From NCBI GenBank assembly GCA_963675935.2, contig CAXXPV010000004.1, forward strand, positions 1 to 64,000: a stretch of 64,000 bases of DNA, read 5' to 3'. A program made the translations under genes and the position numbers. This DNA comes from G963675935 sp963675935 (GTDB lineage Bacteria; Planctomycetota; Planctomycetia; Pirellulales; Thermoguttaceae). Positions 32,303 through 42,200 of this stretch are shown one piece after another. The notes below the pieces were generated by a model that saw only the letters and a list, made by a program, of their open reading frames with translations, had not been told where the DNA came from and searched no databases. Position 1 is the stretch's first letter. Every line of letters begins with the position of its first letter.

Positions 32303-33114
32303 GTGAATTCCCTCGATAGTCGGGCTTCCTCGGCACGCATCATGAGTTCGACTTCCCAGCCTTCGCGGCGAATCCGAAGATCAAGATATCCGAGAAACCG
32401 CACCACGGTAAGGTAGGCGGCCGTAAGCCACAGTGCCAAGGGATAATAGAGCGTGTAGGTCAAACCTTCCCATTTCCACTCCGACAGCAGCAGCCCGGCG
32501 AGTATTTGCATCGTGAGCCAAAACGCGGCGAACAGCAAAAAGCCAAACGCCATCGACGCGAGCCAGCGGGCGAACAGATCGCCGCCGCTGCCGCTGTGCA
32601 AGGCCCGCGTGCGGCGGGACGTGGTCATGCCGCCGGGCGTGCGGGCGAAAAGCGGATTGCGCTCCAGCAGAATCACTTCGTTCAGGTACGCCCACCGGAC
32701 GAACGGCACGAACCAAGTGATGACCGGCAGCAAGAACACTCCCCGGAGCAACACTTGATAAAAGAACAGTTGCGGAAGCGAGTGCAAGAAACCCTGCGTG
32801 ACTTTTCGCGCCCCCGGCTGCTCCAGAAAGACCGCCTCGCCCAGATAGAGCGTGGCGGGAGCGGTGACCAGCGGGATTTCCAAGAGAACGAGAAAGAGCA
32901 TTCCCGCAAAATATCGCCACGGCGGCGCCTCGCTGAACTCCGGCTGGGCATAATCGGCCAGCAGCCAGGCGTTCAAGAGCATGGCCGGCAGCACGCCCGC
33001 GACGAGCGCCGCGGTCAGCGGCCATGCGTAGACTCGCACCAAGCGCAGGGCCAGATCGAGCAGGTCGAGCCAGCCGCGCTCGCGGATCACAATTCGGTTG
33101 CGGTCGAGTTGCAT
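32299..33114 (-). CDS. Multi-pass membrane protein, operon head
   Basis: This 271-residue protein is not recognised by family. About six membrane helices can be seen (near 30-52, 70-95, 118-140, 188-215 and 225-248). It has no signal peptide. It is first in the operon with the DUF4129 and DUF4350 genes and is translationally coupled to the former. It probably forms a membrane complex with them. Confidence 0.6.
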   Translation of the reverse strand: MQLDRNRIVIRERGWLDLLDLALRLVRVYAWPLTAALVAGVLPAMLLNAWLLADYAQPEFSEAPPWRYFAGMLFLVLLEIPLVTAPATLYLGEAVFLEQPGARKVTQGFLHSLPQLFFYQVLLRGVFLLPVITWFVPFVRWAYLNEVILLERNPLFARTPGGMTTSRRTRALHSGSGGDLFARWLASMAFGFLLFAAFWLTMQILAGLLLSEWKWEGLTYTLYYPLALWLTAAYLTVVRFLGYLDLRIRREGWEVELMMRAEEARLSREFT

Positions 33115-33146
33115 GGCGTCAAAGTTTGGAAATCAGCATTTCAAAG

Positions 33147-33237
33147 AAATAGCCGGCGGCCAACGGCCGGCGGAGGGCAATGGCTAAAACTTTGCCCTCA
33201 CTCGACAATCTCCGCCGGCCGTTGGCCGCCGGCTATT
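33147..33237. repeat. Paired gccggcggcc palindromes
   Basis: atagccggcggccaacggcc at 33150 faces ggccgttggccgccggctat at 33218. Related units occur near 31610, 39196, 42601 and 42722. This is a dispersed REP-like family with arms of the form tccgcgggccgttggccc. Confidence 0.8.
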
Positions 33238-35509
33238 TTTTGCCTTCTGCTGTTTCGTCGTGCGGCGGCGCGGCCTTTTTAACGCCGACGCCTGCGCCGA
33301 CTCCCGGGACGATCGACTCGGCCGTTTTGGCGTCGAAGTTAAAAATCGAAAAGCCGCCGGCGCCGAGCGACCGGCCCAAGAGGATTTGCCCCACCACGCG
33401 GTCGGCCGACAACTGGATGCCCGTGGCGGTCGCCCCGATGCCCGCGTACAACGGCACGCGGCCCTCGATCAATTTCACCTGGTTGCGAACCAGCGAGGCG
33501 AACTCGGCGTCGCCGGCCGCGTAGTCCATCGGGCAGACAAAATCGAGATAGCCCGCCTTGATCCAAGAGGGCCAGTCCTGGGCAACCGACTCGCGGCAGC
33601 CGGGATAGGAGCCGAACACGGCCGCCGAGATTTTCAAGCTCGGCCGAACTTTTTTGGCCTCGCGGCTTACCGCGGCCACCAACGCGGTGATCTGCCCGCA
33701 GCGCCAGTCGTTGTATTCGTCTTTCCTCGTGCCGGAAAAACACGCTTTGGGCCAATCGGCGTCGGGCACTTTCCGCCCGCTGGCGGCCTCGAACCGCCGG
33801 CGGCAGCCGTCGCAGTAGCAATAGTCTCGGCCGGGATAACGGATGTAGTCGAAATGCAAACCATCGACGGGATATTTGCGAGCCACTTCGAGCATGGCGT
33901 CGAGTTCGAGTTTTTGATTCTCGGGATGCGAGGGGCAAAGCCAATCGGCAGGCTCGCCCTTGACCGTGACTTGCGTGCGGCCCGCGCGGCGCATTTTTTC
34001 GACGAAATCCTTCGGCGCGCCGAGCAAATTGAAGTTGACCTTCCAAACGTGGACCTCGATGTTATGTTTTTTCGCGGCGGCGCAGCACTGCTCGATCTGA
34101 TCGCCGTATTTTTGGAACGTCGCGCTGCGGGGCAACACGTCGCTGGCATAATGGGCCACGCCGCCCCAAAGCATGTTGGGCAGCACCATGTTGAATCCGT
34201 TGTCGCCCAACAGCTTGGCCGAACGCTCCCAATCGCCGGGCCATGCGCCCGTGCCCGAGTGGTTCCACACCGCGCGGCCCTCGCGCGGCAGGCTCTCGGC
34301 CGTCAGCAAATAGGCTTCCACAAGCGAGTCATGGGCCCATTGAACGCGATCAATTGCGTGAAGATAGTGTTCCAGCGAGGGAGGAGAATCGCTCGATGGC
34401 AGGAAATCGTTCGCTTGCTTCCAATACTGTTCAGCGCGATTAAAATACCTACGGAACGTGGAGTTGGCGACTCGCGGCCGGATGCCTTCGAGGGCTTCGG
34501 CGAAACCGCGGTAGTGGCCGATTCGTCCGGCCCGTTCGAACTCGGCCCGGACAATCTCCTTCCAAAGCGACGGCACGAGCCGCGCGAGCATGGCGCCGAG
34601 CCGATTCCGGGCATCGCGGCCGATCGTGGATGGAAATGGGCCGATGACCGCACCACGCCCATTCTCCATCGAGACAAATTGGCCTGAAATGTTGTTGGTA
34701 ATTTGCAATGTCTCTCGAACCCAGTCGGGCACGACGCCCGTACTGTAGACGACCAATTTGCCGTCCCCTTCGAGAAACCGCGCAATCGCCGCGATACATT
34801 CCTTGTTCGGCGTGAACCCCGGCGACAACACGGCCACGCGCCGCCGGCCAAGCGCCCCGGCCGCCGCCGCGTTTTCGTCAATCGGATCGGCGTCGAGCCC
34901 CAACTCGTCCAACATTGTTTGGAGCCGATGCGCGGCATCTCGGGCGGTCGGCGATTCCCGCTTGGGACTCGGAACGATCAACGCCACGTCGCTCCAAGTG
35001 GCCGACAGCCGGCGGAATCGGACGTTCGTGTCGCCGACGTTTTTGCCCGACGGCCGCCACGCCGAGAGCCGGACGGCGTCGATCTTGTCCCAACCGTCGG
35101 GATTGCCCTCGGCTGCGAAGGAGCTTTTCGAGAACCGTAGGGTCTGCCAGCCCTTTTTCGTGATGGGCTTGCCCGAGGAATACCAACCGCCGCCGCTGCG
35201 AAAATAGAGGTTTAGTCCGCCGATCGAGTCGGGATCGTCAAGCTCGGCTTCCAGCAGGAATCCGCTCGGCGCGACGAGATCGCAAGCAATCTTCCGATCG
35301 GCCACGGCGCGTCGCAGCTTCGGCTGCGTAGCGAACGGGGCGTTCAACCGCAGGATCGGACGGCCTTCCTCTCGAACCACGTCCACCGGCGCGGAGCCTT
35401 CGCCGGCCGTCCACGCGGATTGCGCTTTCAGCGCGTCGGCGTATTGGAAATCGTCCAACACCCGCTCGCCGCCCAACAGAGCCAGCAGCAGCATCGGGAG
35501 GATTTGCAT
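33233..35509 (-). CDS. GHL10-like glycoside hydrolase, secreted
   Basis: This 758-residue protein has a weak signal sequence (MQILPMLLLALLGG). An N-terminal jelly-roll-like region (20-170, LYFRSGGGWYSSGKP) follows, then a GATase-like segment (180-310, AVLSPGFTPN). The catalytic barrel is of the DUF187/GHL10 type, with VDGLHFDYIRYPGRDYCYCDGC near 550, GQITALVAAVSREAK and ISAAVFGSYPGC. The acidic residues of YIRYPGRD and FDYIR are likely catalytic or binding. It should act on polysaccharide outside the cytoplasm. The stop lies inside a palindromic repeat. Confidence 0.75.
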   Translation of the reverse strand: MQILPMLLLALLGGERVLDDFQYADALKAQSAWTAGEGSAPVDVVREEGRPILRLNAPFATQPKLRRAVADRKIACDLVAPSGFLLEAELDDPDSIGGLNLYFRSGGGWYSSGKPITKKGWQTLRFSKSSFAAEGNPDGWDKIDAVRLSAWRPSGKNVGDTNVRFRRLSATWSDVALIVPSPKRESPTARDAAHRLQTMLDELGLDADPIDENAAAAGALGRRRVAVLSPGFTPNKECIAAIARFLEGDGKLVVYSTGVVPDWVRETLQITNNISGQFVSMENGRGAVIGPFPSTIGRDARNRLGAMLARLVPSLWKEIVRAEFERAGRIGHYRGFAEALEGIRPRVANSTFRRYFNRAEQYWKQANDFLPSSDSPPSLEHYLHAIDRVQWAHDSLVEAYLLTAESLPREGRAVWNHSGTGAWPGDWERSAKLLGDNGFNMVLPNMLWGGVAHYASDVLPRSATFQKYGDQIEQCCAAAKKHNIEVHVWKVNFNLLGAPKDFVEKMRRAGRTQVTVKGEPADWLCPSHPENQKLELDAMLEVARKYPVDGLHFDYIRYPGRDYCYCDGCRRRFEAASGRKVPDADWPKACFSGTRKDEYNDWRCGQITALVAAVSREAKKVRPSLKISAAVFGSYPGCRESVAQDWPSWIKAGYLDFVCPMDYAAGDAEFASLVRNQVKLIEGRVPLYAGIGATATGIQLSADRVVGQILLGRSLGAGGFSIFNFDAKTAESIVPGVGAGVGVKKAAPPHDETAEGKK

Positions 35510-35613
35510 GGCGGAGCTTTCATCGCGCTAGGGCCTCGGCACGACCCCCATGTTGCGGAATCGCACCGGATTGCCTTGAATTCGCAAGAGGCTTCTTTGC
35601 CCCGCGCAAAACC

Positions 35614-37407
35614 TCATTTGTCCGTCGCCGGCCCATTCTTCCAGACGGAAACCGGCAGCTTTTCATATGCGGCCTCGCGCGTCTGAATCTTATGGAGCCG
35701 CTCTACATCGAACTTCGGCTTTCGCTCGTACGTGTAGATTCCGTTCTGCTCCTGCTCGATGTCGGTCAACTGCGTGTAGCAATAGCCGAACAGGTTGGGG
35801 TTGTCCAACAGGGCGTCGGTCAGGCCTTGGAATCGGGCGTAAAAACCTTCGATGTCTTTTGGCACGCCGTAGCCCCAACCGCCTTGAATGTTCCAGCCGA
35901 TTCCGCCATATTCGCTCACGAAGAAAGGAACCGTGGCGCCCTTCTTAAACGCGGCGTCCCATCGCGATCGGAAGCTCACCGGATTCTGGTCGTAATCGTG
36001 CCCGTCCATGACTTCCGGATTGGGGACTCCGTGATGCCAGCCGCTCGATTCGATCACCGGCCGCGACGGATCGACCGCCCGGGTTACGTCGAAAACGATC
36101 TTCTGAAGCAGCTCTGCCTCCGGCGGCGTTTCGTTGAACGGACACCAACCGACAATCGCCGGATGGTTGCGGTCGCGCCGCAAAATCTCCGTCCATTCAT
36201 CGATGACCGGCAGATTGCTCTCCGCATTTTTGTGGTTCAAACCCCAGTTGGGAAATTCGCCCCAGACGATGTAGCCGAGCTTGTCGGCCCAGTAGAGGAA
36301 CCGCGGCTCGAACACCTTTTGATGCAGCCGGGCGCCGTTGAAGCCGGCGGCCTGCGACAGCTTGATGTCGCCCCGCAAGGCTTCGTCGGTCGGCGCGGTC
36401 CAAATGCCCTCGGGATAAAAACCCTGATCCAACACCGTCCGTTGGAAAACCGGCTTCCCATTGATCAAAATGGCTGCACCGCGAATCGTCACCTCGCGCA
36501 GCCCGAAATAGGAATTGACCGTATCGACCGGACGGCCGTCTTTCAGCAATTCCAGCTTCAAGTCATACAAAAACGGGGTTTCAATCGACCACGGACGCTT
36601 TTCCGAAAGATTCAGCACGAGACGGTTGTTTCGCCAATCGGCGGGCACGTCGGCCGTGCCGACCGCCTTGCCGTCGGCCAGGGCCGTGGCGCGCAGGGTC
36701 AAACCGTCGCAGGGGCCGGCGACTTCGGCCTGCAAAACAACCCGGGAATTTTTTAGATCGGGCTCCACGCGAACGTCGCTCAAAAACGCCGAGCCGACGC
36801 CCTCGATCCACACGGTTTGCCAAATGCCCGTGGTCCGGGTATAGCTGCACCCTTCGCTTTTTTCGGCATGGCATTGTTTGCCGGTGGCCTGAATTCCGCT
36901 ACGGGTGTCGTCGAAGGCATGGACGAGGACGGTGTTGTCGCCCGGTTTGAGCCGGTCGGTAATGTCGAAGCAAAACGCGGTGCTGCCGCCGGTGTGAGCG
37001 CCGACCTTCTGGCCGTTGACCCAAACCGTGGTCTGCCAGTCGCAGGCGCCGATGTGCAGCCGCACGCGATCCGATTTCCAATCGGCCGGTTTCTGGAATG
37101 TCCGGCGATACCAGACGTTTTTGACGAATCCCTTTCGAGCCAAGCCCGACAGCTTGCTCTCGCGGCAGAAGGGTACGACGATTTTGTCGGGAAAGACTTT
37201 GTCGGCGGCCGTCCACGACGTGTCCTTCACGTCGTCGGTTTCGGCGAATTCCCAAGTGCCATTGAGATTGAGCCATTCGGCCCGGACCATCTGCGGCTGC
37301 GGATGTTCAGGCCGGGGCGTCTTGGCGGCCGGCTTTTCCTGACAAAAGGCGGTCGAAACCAGCGAAAGGGCCAAAAGACCCGCAAGCATGAAAACAGTGC
37401 GTCTCAT
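35614..37407 (-). CDS. Glycoside hydrolase family 2 (beta-galactosidase-like), secreted
   Basis: This 597-residue protein has a clear signal peptide (MLAGLLALSLVSTAFC, residues 7-22). The sugar-binding jelly-roll (VWYRRTFQKPADW, TVWVNGQKVGAHTGG) and an immunoglobulin-like domain follow. The barrel has the acid/base Glu in GWCPFNETPPEA near 420 and the nucleophile Glu in FFVSEYGGIGW near 500. It is a plausible exported beta-galactosidase, beta-mannosidase or beta-glucuronidase; the substrate cannot be read from sequence. The adjacent GHL10-like gene suggests shared use of complex carbohydrate. Confidence 0.85.
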   Translation of the reverse strand: MRRTVFMLAGLLALSLVSTAFCQEKPAAKTPRPEHPQPQMVRAEWLNLNGTWEFAETDDVKDTSWTAADKVFPDKIVVPFCRESKLSGLARKGFVKNVWYRRTFQKPADWKSDRVRLHIGACDWQTTVWVNGQKVGAHTGGSTAFCFDITDRLKPGDNTVLVHAFDDTRSGIQATGKQCHAEKSEGCSYTRTTGIWQTVWIEGVGSAFLSDVRVEPDLKNSRVVLQAEVAGPCDGLTLRATALADGKAVGTADVPADWRNNRLVLNLSEKRPWSIETPFLYDLKLELLKDGRPVDTVNSYFGLREVTIRGAAILINGKPVFQRTVLDQGFYPEGIWTAPTDEALRGDIKLSQAAGFNGARLHQKVFEPRFLYWADKLGYIVWGEFPNWGLNHKNAESNLPVIDEWTEILRRDRNHPAIVGWCPFNETPPEAELLQKIVFDVTRAVDPSRPVIESSGWHHGVPNPEVMDGHDYDQNPVSFRSRWDAAFKKGATVPFFVSEYGGIGWNIQGGWGYGVPKDIEGFYARFQGLTDALLDNPNLFGYCYTQLTDIEQEQNGIYTYERKPKFDVERLHKIQTREAAYEKLPVSVWKNGPATDK

Positions 37408-37502
37408 TGGTTTTTCCTTTGGAAATGAGGCAATGTGGTGGGAAGGACTTGGCGAGCCTTTGGATATTTAAGATAGCAGAGTTGCGGTGGTGGTTCAAGC
37501 TG

Positions 37503-37517
37503 CCTGGACGATTTTTC
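37503..37517. repeat. Direct repeat flanking palindromic element E1 (left)
   Basis: cctggacgatttttc, identical to 37670-37684 on the other side of the element. It is read as a 15-bp target duplication. Confidence 0.8.
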
Positions 37518-37669
37518 AGGACAACTGCAAAGTCCAGAAAACCGTCATTCTGAGCGCAGCGAAGAATCTCCGTGGTATCGCGTAAGTTCCTGCGGGCCAA
37601 CGAGATTCTTCGCTGCGCTCAGAATGACGGCCTTTCCTATCTATCCCCAAAATGCGACTTTGCAATTCT
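37518..37669. mobile_element. MITE-like palindromic element, family M1, copy 1
   Basis: A 152-bp unit with arms centred on ccgtcattctgagcgcagcg, agaatctc and their complement. The ends are aggacaactgcaaag and ctttgcaattct, bounded by a 15-bp direct repeat. Copies 2 and 3 lie at 59362-59518 and 62677-62966. No coding capacity. The unit lies just before the sulfatase-like gene. Confidence 0.85.
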
Positions 37670-37684
37670 CCTGGACGATTTTTC
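37670..37684. repeat. Direct repeat flanking palindromic element E1 (right)
   Basis: The right copy of the 15-bp duplication at 37503-37517. Confidence 0.8.
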
Positions 37685-37749
37685 TCCGGAGGCAATATGC
37701 CGGGAAAACGCCTCTATTGCCACAGCCGCCTGTCCGCTACAATTTTGGA

Positions 37750-39042
37750 ATGAATGCCGTCTGTCTCGTTTTCGATCGTCTTCACGCCGGCTACCTCGGG
37801 GCCTATGGAAACTCGTGGGTCAACACGCCCTCGCTCGACCGGCTGGCCGCGGGGTCGCTGCTGTTCGATCAGGCCCTGGTCGATTCCCCGGACCTCGACC
37901 GGTTGTATCGTTCGTATTGGCACGGTTGGCACGCGCTGTGTCCCGAGCCGCCGCCGTCGCGGCCCTCGTTGGCCGCGCTGCTGCGCGACGCCGGCGTGAC
38001 AACCGCGCTTTTGACCGACGACCCGCAAGTCGCCCGGCATCGGCAGGCCGACGATTTCGACGAGCTGATCGAGATCGATCCGCCGTGGCAGGCCGCCGGC
38101 GCGACGGAAATCGAGCAAACGCAATTCGGCCGCTGTTTCGTCGAAATTATCGACTGGCTCGAAGAGGCGCGAGGCCCGTTTCTGCTGTGGTGTCACCTCT
38201 CGGGCCTTGGCACGACGTGGGACGCGCCGCTCGATTTTCGCCGGGCCTATTGCGAGGAGGGCGATCCGCCGCCGCCCGAGACGGCCGACGTGCCCGATTT
38301 GCTCCTGCCCCCAGACTTCGATCCCGACGCGCTGTTGGGCATCGTGCAGTCGTACGCCGGGCAAGTGACGTTGTTGGATACGTGCCTGGGCGCGTTCTGC
38401 GATTTCTTCGACGGCCTTCCGACCGGCAGCGAAACCCTGTTGACGCTGACCTCGGCGCGGGGCTTCCCGTTGGGCGAACACGGCCGCGTGGGGCCATGCG
38501 CCGACGCGCTGTTCGGCGAGTTAGTCCACGTTCCTTGGATGATGCAATTTCCCGACGACGCGGGCGCCGCCGTGCGAAGCCGCGCGCTGGTCGAGCCGGC
38601 CGACCTTTGGGCCACCTTGCTCGACTGGTGGAACGTCGCCGATGCGCCAAAATCGCCCACGGCCGACAGCCTTTTGCCCCTGGCGCAGCGGCTATTCCGT
38701 GAAAAAATGGGGACAGGCACCTCGCCAGATGCCGTTTCCACGGGGGTTGCGCGAATCAGCTCGGAGCCAGTCCCCATTTTTTCACGCGACCGGCTTTGCA
38801 TGGCGGGCGGCGCCGGCCGTGGCGCCATTCGCACGCCGGCCTGGTATCTCCGCGACGGCGACGAGCCGGAGCTATACGCCAAACCCGACGACCGCTGGGA
38901 AGTCAACAATGTCGCCGCCCGCTGTCGGGAGGTGGTCGAATGTTTGCGGGATTCGTTGACCCAATACGAGTTGACGCTGCCGGCAGGTCGAATCGCCGAT
39001 CTGCCGCCGCTGGCCGACGTGTTGCTCCACGGATTGGAATGA
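37750..39042 (+). CDS. Sulfatase-like protein lacking the nucleophile motif
   Basis: This 430-residue protein of the alkaline phosphatase/sulfatase fold has LGAYGNSWVNTPSLDRLAAG near the N-terminus and SARGFPLGEHGRVGPCADAL near 240. The latter matches the sulfatase metal site. Where sulfatases have Cys/Ser-x-Pro-x-Arg (formylglycine), this one reads SPDLDRLYRSYWHGW. Only one of the first Asp pair is kept (LVFDRLHAGYLG). It is probably not a classical sulfatase. It has no signal peptide. Residues about 316-346 come from an in-frame palindromic insert. Confidence 0.7.
   Translation: MNAVCLVFDRLHAGYLGAYGNSWVNTPSLDRLAAGSLLFDQALVDSPDLDRLYRSYWHGWHALCPEPPPSRPSLAALLRDAGVTTALLTDDPQVARHRQADDFDELIEIDPPWQAAGATEIEQTQFGRCFVEIIDWLEEARGPFLLWCHLSGLGTTWDAPLDFRRAYCEEGDPPPPETADVPDLLLPPDFDPDALLGIVQSYAGQVTLLDTCLGAFCDFFDGLPTGSETLLTLTSARGFPLGEHGRVGPCADALFGELVHVPWMMQFPDDAGAAVRSRALVEPADLWATLLDWWNVADAPKSPTADSLLPLAQRLFREKMGTGTSPDAVSTGVARISSEPVPIFSRDRLCMAGGAGRGAIRTPAWYLRDGDEPELYAKPDDRWEVNNVAARCREVVECLRDSLTQYELTLPAGRIADLPPLADVLLHGLE
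38698..38786. repeat. In-frame palindromic element in the sulfatase-like gene
   Basis: The arms cgtgaaaaaatggggac (38698-38714) and gtccccattttttcacg (38770-38786) pair perfectly. The reading frame passes through the element and yields REKMGTGTSPDAV and EPVPIFSRD. Confidence 0.9.
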
Positions 39043-39239
39043 GGCCTCGTTTATTTTCACAAGTCCGCGATTGTTTGGGGCTTTACCGCGAAGCGGTTGG
39101 GATGCAAAAGACGTGGGCAACAACGAGGCATTGGCGCCGGGGCGATGGAGTGTCAGGTAGTAAATGTCGGCGTCATTGGCGACGGAAAGCACATTCCGCG
39201 GGCCGTTGGCCCCCAGCTATTGATTGCGACTTATTCTTT
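39043..39239. repeat. Short intergenic stretch with a palindrome of the gccggcggcc family
   Basis: Contains cattccgcgggccgttggcc near 39191-39210. No gene seen. Confidence 0.5.
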
Positions 39240-42200
39240 TCACCGCCAGCCCAACACGCGGAAAATGCCCTCGCGGCGTTTCACCCGCTCGGGCAACGTC
39301 AGCAGCCGGTCGCGGTAGACGCTCAAGAGAATGCCCGTGCCGAAAATCACGCCGCCGCCAATGGTCAGCCAAATCGCGGCCGTCTGAACATTCGGCAAGA
39401 TGTTGATGAACATGACCAGCGAGATCAGATAGACCAGCAACAGCGTGGCGCCGGTGATCGTCGTCGCGCGGAGTTGGAACACGAAGCCCGTGGCCAGAAG
39501 CAGAATGCCGGCGATCAACATGCCCAACTCGTTGAGCGTCGAGAACAGCGGCGTCGGCTGGCAACGATTCACCAGCACGGCGATGGTCAGCGGCAATCCG
39601 ACCAGCAGGCTTCCGCAAAGCAGGCTGAAGCTGACCAGATCGCTCTGGCCGCGGTCGCGTTCCCGATGCCAGCCGACGTGGCCGATTGCCAGCAGAGCGG
39701 CGCCGGCGACGATGCAGAAGATTTCCAGCTTCTGCCAGAGTGTCAGTTGGCTGATGACCTGGATGGTGACGAAGGTCAAACCGGCCTCGGCAATCGCCAT
39801 CAGATAGTACCATCGCCGGCCGGCGGCGTCGCGCACAAGCCAGGCGGCCAGCAAGCTCATGGCGGTCAGCCCGATCAGCAGAAACACCAGCGAGCCTTCG
39901 ATGCCGGCCCGATGGCTCGCCAAGCGGCTCAAGGTCATTAGGGCCGCAGCAACCAGAGAGAGCGACATGAGCGCGTTGGCGCATTGGAACGCCGGCCGGG
40001 CAAGCCCGGTCCATTCCAGCACGGCCAGCCGGTAGCAGACCAGCAGCACGAGGCCCAGCAGGGCGAAAATGAGCGTGTAGGATTCGCCGCTGAACTGCCA
40101 ATAGAAGAGCAATTGCCCCACGGCGCCGCAGGCCGAGGCCGTGCCGAGATAAATGTTGAAGCCTTGCCGGCGGAACGCGGCGGCCAATGTGTAAAACAAG
40201 GTCGTTTCGGCGAAAAACGCCGCCATCAGCAGGTTGAGCGTCTTGCCCGTCACCGGGGCGAAAACGTGGGCGGGCGTCAGGTGCGTGACCGCCGCCAGAA
40301 CTGAAACGATCATCACGGCCGTCGCGGCGTGGGCAACCAAGGCCACGGGCTTTTCTTGCGTATGTCCGCGATAGACTCGCGATGCGATGATGTAAAGGAT
40401 CGGGACAATCATCACCAGCGGCGCAAGTTCATCCCACGACTGAATGCCGAAGAGCACCAGCAGTCCGGAGACGCCCATGAGCGTGGCGGCGGCCGTGCCG
40501 AAAAAGTACGTGGCCGAAAGCCACGGAACCGCGTGGCGATATAAATGAGCGCCCACCCGGCACGACACGGCCGTGGCGAACATGGCCGTGACATAAAGCC
40601 ACGTGATGGGGTGAACGCCGGCGATCAATTGCCCCAATGGACCGACCGGCTGATACGTCGCCCTCAAATGCAGGATGAATCCGAGCAGCACCGGCACGGT
40701 GCTGAGGAACAGGCCCAGCGGTTGGCCCGCTCGAACGAGCGACAGGGCCGTGGCCGTGCTTCCGGCCGGAGAGCCGTCCGGCGAATTGGTTTTTTGTCGT
40801 TGCCAGGCGAGCAGCTTGGGCTGGGCCAGATTGGCAGCCAGGGCGGTCAGGGCCAAGGCGATGATGGCCGCTTCGGCCGCCACGTTTTCGGCAACCAGTC
40901 GGATCACGTCCATTTCGGCCCAAAGCAGCGTGAACACGGCGAGATAGACATAAAGCCCAATGCGCCGCACGACGATGTCGGAATAGAAGTAGGCGTAAGT
41001 TCCCACCAAAATCAGGGCCAGCGCGAGCAGTTGCCCCCATTGTTCCGTGACGATGACCGGCGGATCGAGTTTCCATTGATGATAAAACTGTGCGAACACG
41101 GAATCGTAGAGCCAGTCGCCGGCCAGTTGAGCGCCAAACACCAAGAGCAAGCCGGCGGCCAAAAGCGCGTGGCCCGATTGGAAGAAGGCCATGCCGAAAC
41201 GTCGGCGGGAGAACGGCCCTTCGATTTCGGGAAACGCCCTTTCAACGTGGATGAAAATCAGTCCCAGCCCGACCAGCAGCGCGGCCGGCGAGGCGATTTC
41301 CCAAAACATCATGGCGTCGGCCAGCATCAACAGGCCGGTCATGGCGATGCCGCCGGTGAAGACGTAGACGAACAGATGATCGCGCAGGACGAGGGCCGAG
41401 GCCAGATACAGCACGCAACAGACCAGGGCCGCGCCCCAGAGATTTCCGCCGATCGTGATCAGATTGTTGGCATGGTAGAACCAGAGGTTCAGCGGCATGA
41501 CCAGACAGGCCAGCAGCGTAATGGCGCGGCCGGCCGTCTGATAGCGGGAAAATCGGATCGTGGCCCAGCCGCCCAACAGCACGGCGATATTGGCGATGCC
41601 CAGCGCGGCGGCCACCACGACGGGATTGTCGAAAATTCCCACGGCCGCCAGCCAAATGACCAATCCAAGCACGAACAGCACGCCGCCGAGTCCGAGAAAC
41701 CACTGGATCGAGCGCGGATCGAGCAGAATTTCCCAAAGCGGCTTTCGAGGCACGGCAGGGGACTGTCCCGATTTTCGTCCGACGAAAATGGGACTGTCCC
41801 CCTCGGCATCGCGTGATTCGCCGGCGACCATGGCCGCGGCCAGTGGCGAACGCCGCGAGGTGTTCGCCTGCTGCGCCGTGCTGTCTTTGACCACCTCGGC
41901 CATCGTCACCCGGTCTTTCTCCAAACCGGCCCGAAGCGCTGCGATCTGCGATTTCGCCTGACTCATGCAGGCGTGGGCTTGCACCAACGGCAACCGTCCG
42001 GCGTCGCAATGGGCCTTGATACGGTGGCACACGTAAGTCCAATAACGCAACTCCTGTGTCATTGCTCCGGATAGAGGCACTCCGCAGCCGACGCAATGCT
42101 CTTCCGAAGCCACCGCCACGGTTTGACAGTTCCAGCACCGATCGCCCGGCATCAGCATCGTGTCGGCCGGCGGCGTGCGGCCTTCCTTCGCCATTTGGAC

